Below are positions 46,039 through 52,990 of a stretch of DNA of 64,000 bases, piece after piece. The stretch is from Microbacterium hydrocarbonoxydans (GTDB taxonomy: Bacteria; Actinomycetota; Actinomycetes; Actinomycetales; Microbacteriaceae): positions 109,100-173,099 of the forward strand of contig NZ_JYJB01000003.1 in the NCBI RefSeq assembly GCF_000956475.1, in the 5' to 3' direction. The notes below the pieces were generated by a model. That model was not told the DNA's origin, made no database searches, and saw nothing but the letters and a program-made list of their open reading frames with translations. Within the stretch, counting starts at the first letter, position 1; the number at the start of each line of letters is the position of its first letter. The position numbers and the translations under genes were made by a program.

Positions 46039-46424
46039 CAGAAGTCCCCCTCATCCCCTCCGGGGTCGCGCGACTTCTTCTTCGCGACCGCTCGCCTATC
46101 TTCCGTGGTAGCACCGACACCGAACTTTCCGGTGATCACGTTGTCGCTACCGTTGGCGACGGCTTCAGCGCGGCTGATGAGCTCCACCTCAGTGAGACCG
46201 AGCGCGCCCGAGATCGCCGCGAGATCCCAGATGTTCAGTGTGACGCGTCGTCCGGTCTTGACGTTTCCGCCGTCGAGGCGGTCGGACATGTACTGGGAGG
46301 ACTTCCCGATCAGGCGGCCGAGAGCGCGCGAGGAGAGAGACTGTCGCCCCATCTCGGCCTTGATCTCGGAGACGAGGGCATCGGCGAACCGTTCTGCGAA
46401 CTCAATTTCTGACACGGGCACCAT
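46038..46424 (-). CDS. Prophage repressor-like HTH protein
   Basis: This 128-residue protein has a lambda-repressor-like helix-turn-helix (SLSSRALGRLIGKSSQYMSDRLDGG) after an N-terminal helix, then a helical region and a Lys/Arg-rich tail. It is the best candidate for the lysogeny repressor, being first in the leftward operon and divergent from a Cro-like gene. ATG 46424 is preferred; ATG 46487 would leave only 14 bases for both promoters. Confidence 0.8.
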   Translation of the reverse strand: MVPVSEIEFAERFADALVSEIKAEMGRQSLSSRALGRLIGKSSQYMSDRLDGGNVKTGRRVTLNIWDLAAISGALGLTEVELISRAEAVANGSDNVITGKFGVGATTEDRRAVAKKKSRDPGGDEGDF

Positions 46425-46449
46425 TCTGTCGTCTGCATGAATTTTGCAC

Positions 46450-46489
46450 AAGTTGTCTGTGAAAGTTGACAGTGCATGGATCTTCATGC
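46450..46489. promoter_or_regulatory. Candidate prophage operator region
   Basis: AAGTTGTC (46450-46457) and AAGTTGAC (46463-46470) repeat at 13 bp, and GCATGGATCTTCATGC (46474-46489) is an imperfect palindrome. A TTGACA lies at 46466-46471. The cluster sits between the divergent repressor and Cro-like genes. Confidence 0.5.
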
Positions 46490-46501
46490 GACGTTAACTG
46501 C

Positions 46502-46768
46502 ATGGAAATTCAAGCAGTCGAGCAGCGTGCCGCGGCGGTTGTACGAAACCTCGCGGATGAAGTTCGCGCCGAACTGGCAAGGAAGCGGCTTTCTGCGACC
46601 GATCTCGCCGGAGCGCTTGGTCTATCACAGGGAACGGTGGGACGCCGCCTGAACGGTGAGACGCCGTTCAACACGGTGGAACTGATCATCACATCGGCGT
46701 TCCTCGGCCTGAGCTACACCGAGCTGCTAAACCGTGCGACGCGAGAAGTTCTGGCGGTGGCGTCATGA
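46502..46768 (+). CDS. Cro-like HTH protein
   Basis: This 88-residue protein has an XRE-type helix-turn-helix (KRLSATDLAGALGLSQGTVGRRLNGETPF) and little else, like phage Cro proteins. It is the first rightward gene from the control region. No clear ribosome-binding site precedes ATG 46502. It probably competes with the leftward repressor for the operators between them. The 3' end overlaps the next gene by 4 bases. Confidence 0.8.
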   Translation: MEIQAVEQRAAAVVRNLADEVRAELARKRLSATDLAGALGLSQGTVGRRLNGETPFNTVELIITSAFLGLSYTELLNRATREVLAVAS

Positions 46769-47001
46769 GCAACGTGACGCCGATGAAGACCCGAGCCACG
46801 GTGTCGCCCGCCGAATGGCTCTCGCCAGCTCAGGTGTGCGAGGTCATCCCCGGGATGACGGTCACGCTGTTGCAGCGCATGCGCGACGCAGGGAAGGGAC
46901 CGCGCTACGCGAAGCCGTCAGCGAAGACGGTCGTGTACGCCCGCTCAGATGTCGACGCCTACGTGCGCTCGACGCTCGTCACGACGAGGGAGCAGTCATG
47001 A
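46765..47001 (+). CDS. Excisionase-like HTH protein
   Basis: This 78-residue protein has a MerR/excisionase-type fold: SPAEWLSPAQVCEVIPGMTVTLLQRMRDAGKGPRYAKPSAKTVVYARSDVDAYVRS. The WLSPAQV..RM..GKGP.Y.K.g..v.Y..sDv..yv layout matches HTH_17 proteins, many of which act as Xis. It is translated with the Cro-like gene. A role in excision is inference. Confidence 0.8.
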   Translation: MSNVTPMKTRATVSPAEWLSPAQVCEVIPGMTVTLLQRMRDAGKGPRYAKPSAKTVVYARSDVDAYVRSTLVTTREQS

Positions 47002-47867
47002 AGCACATCGTCGTCATCGCGAAGTGGGTTGGACTGGTCGTTGCGGCGTTCGCTTTCGGGTGGACCGCTGGCGGACATATGGACTGGATCACGGCAGCCG
47101 GAGTATCCGGGTTGATCGTGTGGATGCTGTGCGATCGCGCACTGGACGGTTCCGGTCGATGGGGTGCCGGGAAGTCCGCTGGGGAATCGGGCATGGCGGG
47201 TCGGGGCACCACGGGGACGGATGCCCCGACCGAGCCGATGTCAGTCCGGGCGTTCGCTGGCGGCTTTCCTCGCGGCGATCTGCTGGTCAATGCCGATCGA
47301 CTGGATGAGCGACCACAGGCGATCGGTCGGGTCGATGTACTCGTCGACCCAGGATGCGAGGTTCCAGTCGGGAAGATCGTCGCTCAGGAAATTCTCGCCA
47401 TCGACAACCGCGTCCGCGTAGCTGATGTACGAAGAGACCGCGGACCTGGCGTGGATCAGCACGCCGCGATTGCCGTCTCCGTCGCGGAAGCGGAGCCACT
47501 TGGAGTGGCCGGCGTTGATCGCCCGGCGGATGACGTGCTCCCAGATGAGAATCGCGGATGCGTTCGACGTGATGGTGATGCCGTCGATGGTGATGCTGCT
47601 GTTGCTGGGCAGCGCGTTCATGTCTCTCCTTCGGTCGGTGCCGCATGCGCTGCAACGCATGCGAACTCTGCCCCGATCGTAGGAGCCGCGCCCGGTGTGA
47701 CCTCCTTCGGCGCGCCGGGTGCCGCGTCCGGTGCGGTTCCCCCCGCCGCGCCGGACGCACCGAAGCGGCGACCGATGTTCGGCAACCTCGCGCAGGAGAT
47801 CGGCGAGGATCACCCGAACGGGCTGTCTCGCCTTGACCACCTCGACGGCGTGGGGCGCGATCGATGA
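46998..47867 (+). CDS. Small membrane protein whose frame runs on past an antisense gene
   Basis: ATG 46998 overlaps the previous stop by 4 bases and encodes two hydrophobic segments (IVVIAKWVGLVVAAFAFGWT and ITAAGVSGLIVWML) with normal codon use up to about 47237. The frame then stays open to 47867, 289 codons in all. Between 47241 and 47621 its third positions are only about 55% G/C by hand count, while the opposite strand looks coding. The real product is therefore probably interrupted, or the frame is open by chance. The last part (47697-47867) again has normal codon use. Confidence 0.4.
   Translation: MKHIVVIAKWVGLVVAAFAFGWTAGGHMDWITAAGVSGLIVWMLCDRALDGSGRWGAGKSAGESGMAGRGTTGTDAPTEPMSVRAFAGGFPRGDLLVNADRLDERPQAIGRVDVLVDPGCEVPVGKIVAQEILAIDNRVRVADVRRDRGPGVDQHAAIAVSVAEAEPLGVAGVDRPADDVLPDENRGCVRRDGDAVDGDAAVAGQRVHVSPSVGAACAATHANSAPIVGAAPGVTSFGAPGAASGAVPPAAPDAPKRRPMFGNLAQEIGEDHPNGLSRLDHLDGVGRDR
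47241..47621 (-). CDS. Lone leftward prophage gene, unknown function
   Basis: This 126-residue protein (start MNALPSNSSITIDGITITSN, later ILIWEHVIRRAINAGHSKWLRF and DLPDWNLASWVDEYIDPTDRL) is encoded against the direction of the early operon. A strong AAGGAGAG site precedes ATG 47621, and third positions are about 87% G/C by hand count over some 127 codons, against 55% in the overlapping forward frame. I recognize no family. Its leader holds the palindrome 47643-47662. Orientation and isolation suggest a moron expressed in the lysogen. Confidence 0.72.
   Translation of the reverse strand: MNALPSNSSITIDGITITSNASAILIWEHVIRRAINAGHSKWLRFRDGDGNRGVLIHARSAVSSYISYADAVVDGENFLSDDLPDWNLASWVDEYIDPTDRLWSLIQSIGIDQQIAARKAASERPD
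47643..47662. promoter_or_regulatory. Palindrome in the leader of the antisense gene
   Basis: GCATGCG (47643-47649) and CGCATGC (47656-47662) are perfect arms around six bases. It could be an operator for the leftward gene; TACGAT further upstream could be its -10. Confidence 0.45.
47697..47867 (+). CDS. Possible small prophage protein before the antirepressor
   Basis: If the 46998 frame is broken by the antisense gene, the last part could be its own gene: GTG 47697 with AGGAG at 47681-47685 would give 56 residues (MTSFGAPGAASG..., ending LDHLDGVGRDR) with normal codon use. Its stop overlaps the antirepressor ATG by 4 bases, as expected in this operon. Function unknown. Confidence 0.4.
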   Translation: MTSFGAPGAASGAVPPAAPDAPKRRPMFGNLAQEIGEDHPNGLSRLDHLDGVGRDR

Positions 47868-48625
47868 GCGCGCTCGAGGTGTTCCGGTACGAGGGCCGCG
47901 ACATCCGCACTGTCGTGATCAACGGCGAGCCCTGGTTCGTCGCCTCGGACGTCGCCGAGGTGCTCGGTTATCGCGATGCGCACGACATGGTGCGCACGCT
48001 CGACGAGGACGAGACGGGTACGCATCTGGTGCGTACCCCTGGCGGCGAGCAGATGATGCGCGTGATCTCCGAGGGAGGCGTGTTCCGCGTCATCATCCAG
48101 CGCCAGTCCGGCCGGGTGGCCCCGACGTATCGGGATGCGATCAAGCAGTTCCAGCGGTGGGTGACGCACGAGGTGCTGCCGAGCATCCGCCGCACTGGTT
48201 CGTACGTCGTGCCGGAGACGCGGGAGCAGCTGCTCGCCCGTGCGGTGATCGAGGCGAACACCGCGATCGCTGAGGCGCATCAGGAGATCGAGGCGCTGAC
48301 GCCGCGCGCGGAGGCGTGGGACGAGCTCGCGTCGGCCGCGGGGGATTACGAGGTCGCGGATGCTGCGAAGATCCTCGCCCGTGCCGGCGTCGAGACCGGC
48401 CGCCAGCGCTTGTTCGCGCAGCTCGCCGACCTCGGCTGGATCTTCCGCAGCCCGGCCGGGAAGTGGAAGGCGAAGCAGTCCGCGGTCGACTCCGGCTATC
48501 TCGCGGAGAAGCCGCAGTCTCACCACCACCCCCGCACAGGGGAGCTGGTGCTCGATGCCCCGCAGGTGCGCGTCACGATCCACGGCATCGAACGACTTCG
48601 GGTGCGCCTCGGCGCGCTCGTCTGA
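47864..48625 (+). CDS. Phage antirepressor (BRO-N and KilA-C-like)
   Basis: This 253-residue protein has an N-terminal BRO domain (EVFRYEGRDIRTVVINGEPWFVASDVAEVLGYRDAHDMVRTL, with VISEGGVFRVIIQ and FQRWVTHEVLPSIRRTGSY) and a C-terminal KilA-C/ANT-like domain (YEVADAAKILARAGVETGRQRLFAQLADLGWIFR). Such antirepressors bind DNA or the repressor to favour lytic growth. Position early in the rightward operon fits. Confidence 0.92.
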   Translation: MSALEVFRYEGRDIRTVVINGEPWFVASDVAEVLGYRDAHDMVRTLDEDETGTHLVRTPGGEQMMRVISEGGVFRVIIQRQSGRVAPTYRDAIKQFQRWVTHEVLPSIRRTGSYVVPETREQLLARAVIEANTAIAEAHQEIEALTPRAEAWDELASAAGDYEVADAAKILARAGVETGRQRLFAQLADLGWIFRSPAGKWKAKQSAVDSGYLAEKPQSHHHPRTGELVLDAPQVRVTIHGIERLRVRLGALV

Positions 48626-48642
48626 CCCCCACAACGAGAAGA

Positions 48643-48668
48643 GGGGCGTCCGTTGCACCGGACGCCCC
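48643..48668 (+). terminator. Intergenic hairpin in the early operon
   Basis: A perfect 10-bp stem GGGGCGTCCG/CGGACGCCCC with a six-base loop lies between the antirepressor and the next gene. There is no T-run, so it may be an attenuator or an RNA processing site. Confidence 0.5.
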
Positions 48669-48688
48669 ATCAAGAGAAAGGCAAGCAC

Positions 48689-48976
48689 ATGCCTCAGACA
48701 CAGGATACCGACGACACCGCAGATGTGGTGGAAGTTCCCGAACCGCGCACGGCATCGACGCACGTCAGCGTCATCACCGACAGCATCCGCGTGATCCCGG
48801 CGCGGCGCGGCATCTGGCCGCTCGCGCCATGGAGGTGGGTGCTGCTGCTCGTGGGCGTCGGCCTCGCGATCACCTGCGGCATCCCCGCCGCCGCACCCGT
48901 CTGGAACGGCGCGGACCTCGCCGTCCTCATCAGCCTGGCGATCTTCGTCGCCGCGTTCACCCCTGGGAGGGATTGA
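48689..48976 (+). CDS. Prophage small membrane protein
   Basis: This 95-residue protein has a polar N-terminus (MPQTQDTDDTADVVEVPEPR) and two membrane helices (WRWVLLLVGVGLAITCGIPA and DLAVLISLAIFVAAFTPG). GAAAGG precedes ATG 48689. Small membrane proteins at this place in temperate phages often act in superinfection exclusion; that is inference. It stops two bases before the exonuclease gene. Confidence 0.75.
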   Translation: MPQTQDTDDTADVVEVPEPRTASTHVSVITDSIRVIPARRGIWPLAPWRWVLLLVGVGLAITCGIPAAAPVWNGADLAVLISLAIFVAAFTPGRD

Positions 48977-48978
48977 CC

Positions 48979-49944
48979 ATGCTCGAGATCATCGACCGCC
49001 CGCTGCGCATCGTCGCCGAGGACTCGCTCGGCTCCGACGAGGGCCGCGCCGCCCGCGCCGCCGGCGTCACCGCATCCGAGGCGCACACGATCGCGCACGC
49101 CGGTCGCGGCGCACAGCTGCGGATCCTCGACGACAAGCTCAACGGCGCGACGTTCCGGGGCAACGCCCACACGCGCCGCGGCCACGAGCGCGAGGACTTC
49201 CTCATCGACTGGGCGTCGGAGAACGTCGCCCTGTGCGCGGCGAACATCGCGCTCATCGGCCACCCCGAGCTGACGTGGCTGCTCGCGACGCCGGACGGTC
49301 TCGGATGGGACATGGCGCACGGCCCGTTCGGTGTCGAGGTGAAGTCCCACGACCACACGTGGGGCGGCCGCGACGACATCCCCGCCGAGCACTACGACCA
49401 GATGCAGATCGGCATGGCCGTCACCGAGACGAACTGGTGGCTGTACGTGTGGGAGGTCATGGGCGAGGACGGAACCCCGACGCTCGACGATCCCCGCTTC
49501 GTGTGGGTGCCGCGTGACGAGCACCGCATCGGAGTGCTGATCGGCGAGGCGGAGAAGTTCATGGCATGGCGTGAGGCCGGCGCCCCGGAGATCGACGACC
49601 TGCCCGCCGACGTCGACGACGCCCTCGCTGACTGGGCGCGTGCCCGGGCGATGAAGACCGCGGCCGCCGCCGCGGAGGCCGCCGCAGACAAGATCATCCG
49701 CGCATACGCGCTCGACGAGGCCGACGAGCGCGGCGCGAAGGGCGCCGGTCAGCGGGCCGCGTTCGCCCTCACGAAGCTGCCGGTGCTCGACGAGGCCGCG
49801 TGGGCGGATGCCGAGCCCGCGTCGTACGCCGAGGTCGTCGACATGCGCACCCGGGTGAAGGCCGCGGAGAAGGCCGCCGCGGCCCTGTACCACCGCGACC
49901 AGGTGCGTCTCACGATCACCGCGACGAAGGGTGCAGCGTCATGA
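48979..49944 (+). CDS. YqaJ-family phage exonuclease
   Basis: This 321-residue protein resembles YqaJ/lambda-type exonucleases that chew double-stranded ends for phage recombination. The core is RRGHEREDFLIDWASE, then a PD-(D/E)XK-like region ATPDGLGWDMAHGPFGVEVKSHDH with Asp and the ExK, and the AEHYDQMQIGMAVTETNWWLYVWE stretch. The rest is an Ala-rich helical tail. GGGAGGG precedes the ATG. It is followed by a RecT-like gene. Confidence 0.85.
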   Translation: MLEIIDRPLRIVAEDSLGSDEGRAARAAGVTASEAHTIAHAGRGAQLRILDDKLNGATFRGNAHTRRGHEREDFLIDWASENVALCAANIALIGHPELTWLLATPDGLGWDMAHGPFGVEVKSHDHTWGGRDDIPAEHYDQMQIGMAVTETNWWLYVWEVMGEDGTPTLDDPRFVWVPRDEHRIGVLIGEAEKFMAWREAGAPEIDDLPADVDDALADWARARAMKTAAAAAEAAADKIIRAYALDEADERGAKGAGQRAAFALTKLPVLDEAAWADAEPASYAEVVDMRTRVKAAEKAAAALYHRDQVRLTITATKGAAS

Positions 49945-50294
49945 GCAAGCTCGACGTCATCGAGGCGCTGCTCGCCGAGGGCATGCGGAAGAACCTCACC
50001 GCGAACCGGAAGTACATCTCACCCGCGGAGCGCACCGCGATCGCGAAGGACTCCGCGGCGGTCGCGATCGCCGTGCTCGTCGACCTGACCGACGGTCACG
50101 ATCACATCGTGCGCGCCGAGGGCGACACGTTCACCCTGCAGCATCCGCTCGTCGAGCGCCTCACCGGCGACCTCTTCGACTGCGACGTGCACCAGCACCT
50201 CGCCGACGGCGAGCCCCTCGAGCGCGGCCGGTACCGCGTCGTGCCCACCGACTCCCACGACTTCGAACTCATCCCCGTGAAGGACCAGCCATGA
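49941..50294 (+). CDS. Prophage protein of unknown function
   Basis: This 117-residue acidic protein (start MSKLDVIEALLAEGMRKNLT) shows a helical N-terminus and a C-terminal part with VHQHLADGEPLERGRYRVVP. I recognize no domain. It overlaps the exonuclease stop and the next start by 4 bases each, so it belongs to the recombination block and might assist it. Confidence 0.8.
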   Translation: MSKLDVIEALLAEGMRKNLTANRKYISPAERTAIAKDSAAVAIAVLVDLTDGHDHIVRAEGDTFTLQHPLVERLTGDLFDCDVHQHLADGEPLERGRYRVVPTDSHDFELIPVKDQP

Positions 50295-50992
50295 GCACCC
50301 CGAACATCGACGACGTCGCGCAGACCCTCGCCGAGTACGAGCGCCTCGCGATCAGCACCGGCGCGACCGTGCAGATCCTCCCGACCGAGTTCTCGGCCGA
50401 CGGCGAGACGTGGGTGAAGTTCTGGATCGATGAGCACCCGCCCGCGATCGCCCGCGCGACCGTGCTCCGCGACGGCATCCCGACTGAACGCTACGTCGTG
50501 TGGGCGGAGTCCCTGCCCGCCGAGGACTCCTGGCGTGCGCTGTGGATGGCGAAGCCGACGAAGCTTTTCGGCGCGTACGCCGACCGCTCTGTGCTGCGCC
50601 GCGCTTACCGCGACGCGATCGGCGACCGCCGCGAACCCGACGAGCAGATCGACGCGCCCATGGCACCCGCGCTGCAGCGCGAATGGGAGGCCGAGATCGC
50701 GGCGGCCGCGACCACGGATGCCGTGCACGAGCTGCACGCAGAGATGAAGACGGCCCGCGCGGTCACGGTGCCGCGCGAGCGTGCCCTGCGGACCCGGCTC
50801 GCCGAGATCGAGGCGGGCGCCTGGGAGCCGGTCGACGAACCGGGCGCGGATGTCGCGCCCGCACCGCGCACTGCGACCGGCGCGATCCGCAGCACCGAAG
50901 CGAAGCCTGCCCAGCCGAACGACTTCCTCGCGCCCGCCGGGAACCGTGCCGCGCGCCGCAAGGCCGCACGCAAGAAGGGCGGGAAGCGATGA
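50291..50992 (+). CDS. Possible RecT-like annealing protein
   Basis: This 233-residue protein has WRALWMAKPTKLFGAYADRSVLRRAYRDAIGDRREPDEQ, which resembles the K-x2-L-R-x-A-[FY] stretch of RecT-type single-strand annealing proteins. It has an Ala-rich helical middle and a very basic tail (NRAARRKAARKKGGKR) that suits DNA binding. Position two genes after a YqaJ exonuclease supports an exonuclease-annealase pair. The similarity is partial, so the call is tentative. Confidence 0.55.
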   Translation: MSTPNIDDVAQTLAEYERLAISTGATVQILPTEFSADGETWVKFWIDEHPPAIARATVLRDGIPTERYVVWAESLPAEDSWRALWMAKPTKLFGAYADRSVLRRAYRDAIGDRREPDEQIDAPMAPALQREWEAEIAAAATTDAVHELHAEMKTARAVTVPRERALRTRLAEIEAGAWEPVDEPGADVAPAPRTATGAIRSTEAKPAQPNDFLAPAGNRAARRKAARKKGGKR

Positions 50993-51462
50993 CCGACGAC
51001 ACGATCCACGCCGACCCGATGACGGGCACGGTCGTGCACACCGCGCCCGGGTTCGACATCGTCCCCCTGGACATCGCGATGCTCGACGAGGAGCTGCTCG
51101 CGCAGTGGGCGCCGACACCGGTGCAGATCGCCGGTGCGCTCGCCATGGCCCGCGCGAAGAACCTCTCGGCACCCGCCGCCCTCGACGACTACCGGCGCAA
51201 GCTGCAGCGCGCCGAGCGGTCGAAGAAGGTCGCACTCGGCATGGCGCTGAAGAAGCTCCGCGACGAGTACGGACCCCGCTACACCATGACCGAACTCCGC
51301 GAGCTCGCGTACGGCACCGACCAGCGTCTCATCGACGCCATGGACGCGCACGACGACGCCTGGCTCGCATTCGAATACGCGAAGGACTTCGCCGAGGCGA
51401 TCGAGCGGGACGTGTCCCTGCTGCAGTCGATCGCCAAGCGCGTGGGAGGAGAGAACCGATGA
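50989..51462 (+). CDS. Helical prophage protein of unknown function
   Basis: This 157-residue protein is mostly helical and charged (LDDYRRKLQRAERSKKVALGMALKKLRDEYG; AFEYAKDFAEAIERDVSLLQSIAKRVGG). No motif is recognized. It overlaps both neighbours by 4 bases and lies between the RecT-like and clamp-like genes, so a role in phage recombination or replication is plausible. Confidence 0.8.
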   Translation: MTDDTIHADPMTGTVVHTAPGFDIVPLDIAMLDEELLAQWAPTPVQIAGALAMARAKNLSAPAALDDYRRKLQRAERSKKVALGMALKKLRDEYGPRYTMTELRELAYGTDQRLIDAMDAHDDAWLAFEYAKDFAEAIERDVSLLQSIAKRVGGENR

Positions 51463-52181
51463 GCACGATCACGATCAACGCCGAGGATCTCACGGTCACC
51501 CGTGAGCTGAAGATCTCGGTGCCCGATATGCGGTGGCTCGCCGAGGGACTCCTCGCCGCGACCGCGACGAACGAGGCGTATGGCGTCATCTGCCATGCGC
51601 ACCTCGCCGCCGACGGGCTCTCGGCGATCGCCGAGGCCACCGACAAGTACCGCATCCACCAGATGCACCTCGCGCTGCGCGCGCCGATCGATCCGGTCGA
51701 CGTCGTCATCCCGCACGACGCGCTCGTCTGGGCGAAGAAGAACGTCCGCACGTTCGTGCCGAAGAAGGACTCGCTGATCGAACCGGTCGCGATCCTCGAG
51801 TTCACCGTCCCCGCGATCCGCGAGGACAGCCCGCACGCCGGCTGGGTGTCGGTGATCTACCGCGAGTGGGACGACGACAACGCACCCTCGGCCCGCTTCG
51901 ACGCCCCGCTGATCGCGGACGCATACCCGAGCACGTCGCGCGTCGTCGACGGCATCCGCATGGCGCCCGTCGGCGAGCCGTCGCCGCTGGTGCTCGACTT
52001 CATCGCCGACGCCCGCGCCCTGCAGACCGCGCACACCGAGACCCCCACGATCGCGTACACGGTCTCGGAGACCACGGGCCGCCCGGGCCCGGTGCTCATC
52101 GACTTCTGGGAGTCGAGTGTGCTCCGGGCGACCGCCGTCATTCAGCCCTCCGCGTCGAACGATGAGGAGGACGTCCGATGA
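51459..52181 (+). CDS. Possible sliding-clamp-like (DnaN-like) phage protein
   Basis: This 240-residue protein has three stretches reminiscent of DNA polymerase III beta: LSAIAEATDKYRIHQMHLAL (compare ATDGHRLA), DAYPSTSRVVDG (compare FPDYxRV) and GRPGPVLIDFWESSVLRATAVIQPS (compare KPVLI...MPV). Two further acidic segments fit a clamp surface. Some actinophages encode their own clamp. The N-terminal domain is short for a three-domain beta, so the call needs structural support. Confidence 0.5.
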   Translation: MSTITINAEDLTVTRELKISVPDMRWLAEGLLAATATNEAYGVICHAHLAADGLSAIAEATDKYRIHQMHLALRAPIDPVDVVIPHDALVWAKKNVRTFVPKKDSLIEPVAILEFTVPAIREDSPHAGWVSVIYREWDDDNAPSARFDAPLIADAYPSTSRVVDGIRMAPVGEPSPLVLDFIADARALQTAHTETPTIAYTVSETTGRPGPVLIDFWESSVLRATAVIQPSASNDEEDVR

Positions 52182-52990
52182 AGTCGCCGGTTCAGTACTT
52201 CGGTGCGAAGCAGCAGATCGCGGAGCAGCTGGTCGCGTTGATGCCCTCGCACATGGGATACATCGAGCCTTACGCCGGGTCGCTGTCGGTTCTGCTCGCG
52301 AAGCCGGAGTCGAAGATCGAAGTGGTCAACGACCTCGACAGCCGCCTGATGACTTTCTGGCGTGTGCTGCGCGACAGCCCGGAGGAGCTGCTCCACGTCG
52401 CCGAGTTCACGCCACACAGCCGTGCCGAGCTCGAAGGAGCGGCCGCTTTGGACGGCGAGACCGACCTCGAGCTCGCTCGTCAGGTGTGGGTGCTTCTCAC
52501 TCAGGGACGCTCGCGGACGATGAAGCGAACAGGATGGCGGTTCTACGTCGATCCGCGCGGCACGAACGGATCGTTCTCGACCTATATGCGCGCCTACCGG
52601 AGCCGGCTCCTTCCCGCCGCGGAGCGGTTGCAGAACGTCTCGCTCGAGTGCCGTCCCGCGCTCGAGGTGATCGACAAGTACGGCGCGCACGAGGACAACC
52701 TGCTGTACGTCGATCCGCCCTACGTGCATTCCTCACGTCGGGGCGCGCGATACACGCACGAGATGACAGAGAGCGACCACCGTGACATGGCGGGATCGCT
52801 GCGCGCGTGCGCTGCGACCGTGATGCTCTCAGGCTACGCCTCCGAGCTCTACGACGAGCTGTTCGCCGACTGGTACCAGGTCCAGATCTCGGCGAGATCG
52901 GACAACGCTATCGATCGCGACGTCGTCGAGGTCGTCTGGTCAAACCGGCCTCTCGGAGACTTCCTCTGGCACGAGGAGGTGTCGGCATGA
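52178..52990 (+). CDS. dam: D12-class DNA adenine methyltransferase
   Basis: This 270-residue methylase transfers methyl from SAM to adenine N6. It has the SAM motif QYFGAKQQIAEQLVALMPSHMGYIEPYAGSLSVLLAK and the catalytic motif DNLLYVDPPYVHSS with DPPY. Length is typical for Dam-type D12 enzymes. Without a paired nuclease it is probably a solitary phage methylase that protects phage DNA from host restriction. It overlaps the cytosine methylase by 4 bases. The symbol marks family only; the target is unknown. Confidence 0.92.
   Translation: MKSPVQYFGAKQQIAEQLVALMPSHMGYIEPYAGSLSVLLAKPESKIEVVNDLDSRLMTFWRVLRDSPEELLHVAEFTPHSRAELEGAAALDGETDLELARQVWVLLTQGRSRTMKRTGWRFYVDPRGTNGSFSTYMRAYRSRLLPAAERLQNVSLECRPALEVIDKYGAHEDNLLYVDPPYVHSSRRGARYTHEMTESDHRDMAGSLRACAATVMLSGYASELYDELFADWYQVQISARSDNAIDRDVVEVVWSNRPLGDFLWHEEVSA

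Noticed and set aside
45580..46424. Toxin-antitoxin pair (HTH plus HExxH protein)
   Set aside because: The HTH and ImmA pair is next to integrase and a Cro-like gene, which fits a lysogeny switch better.
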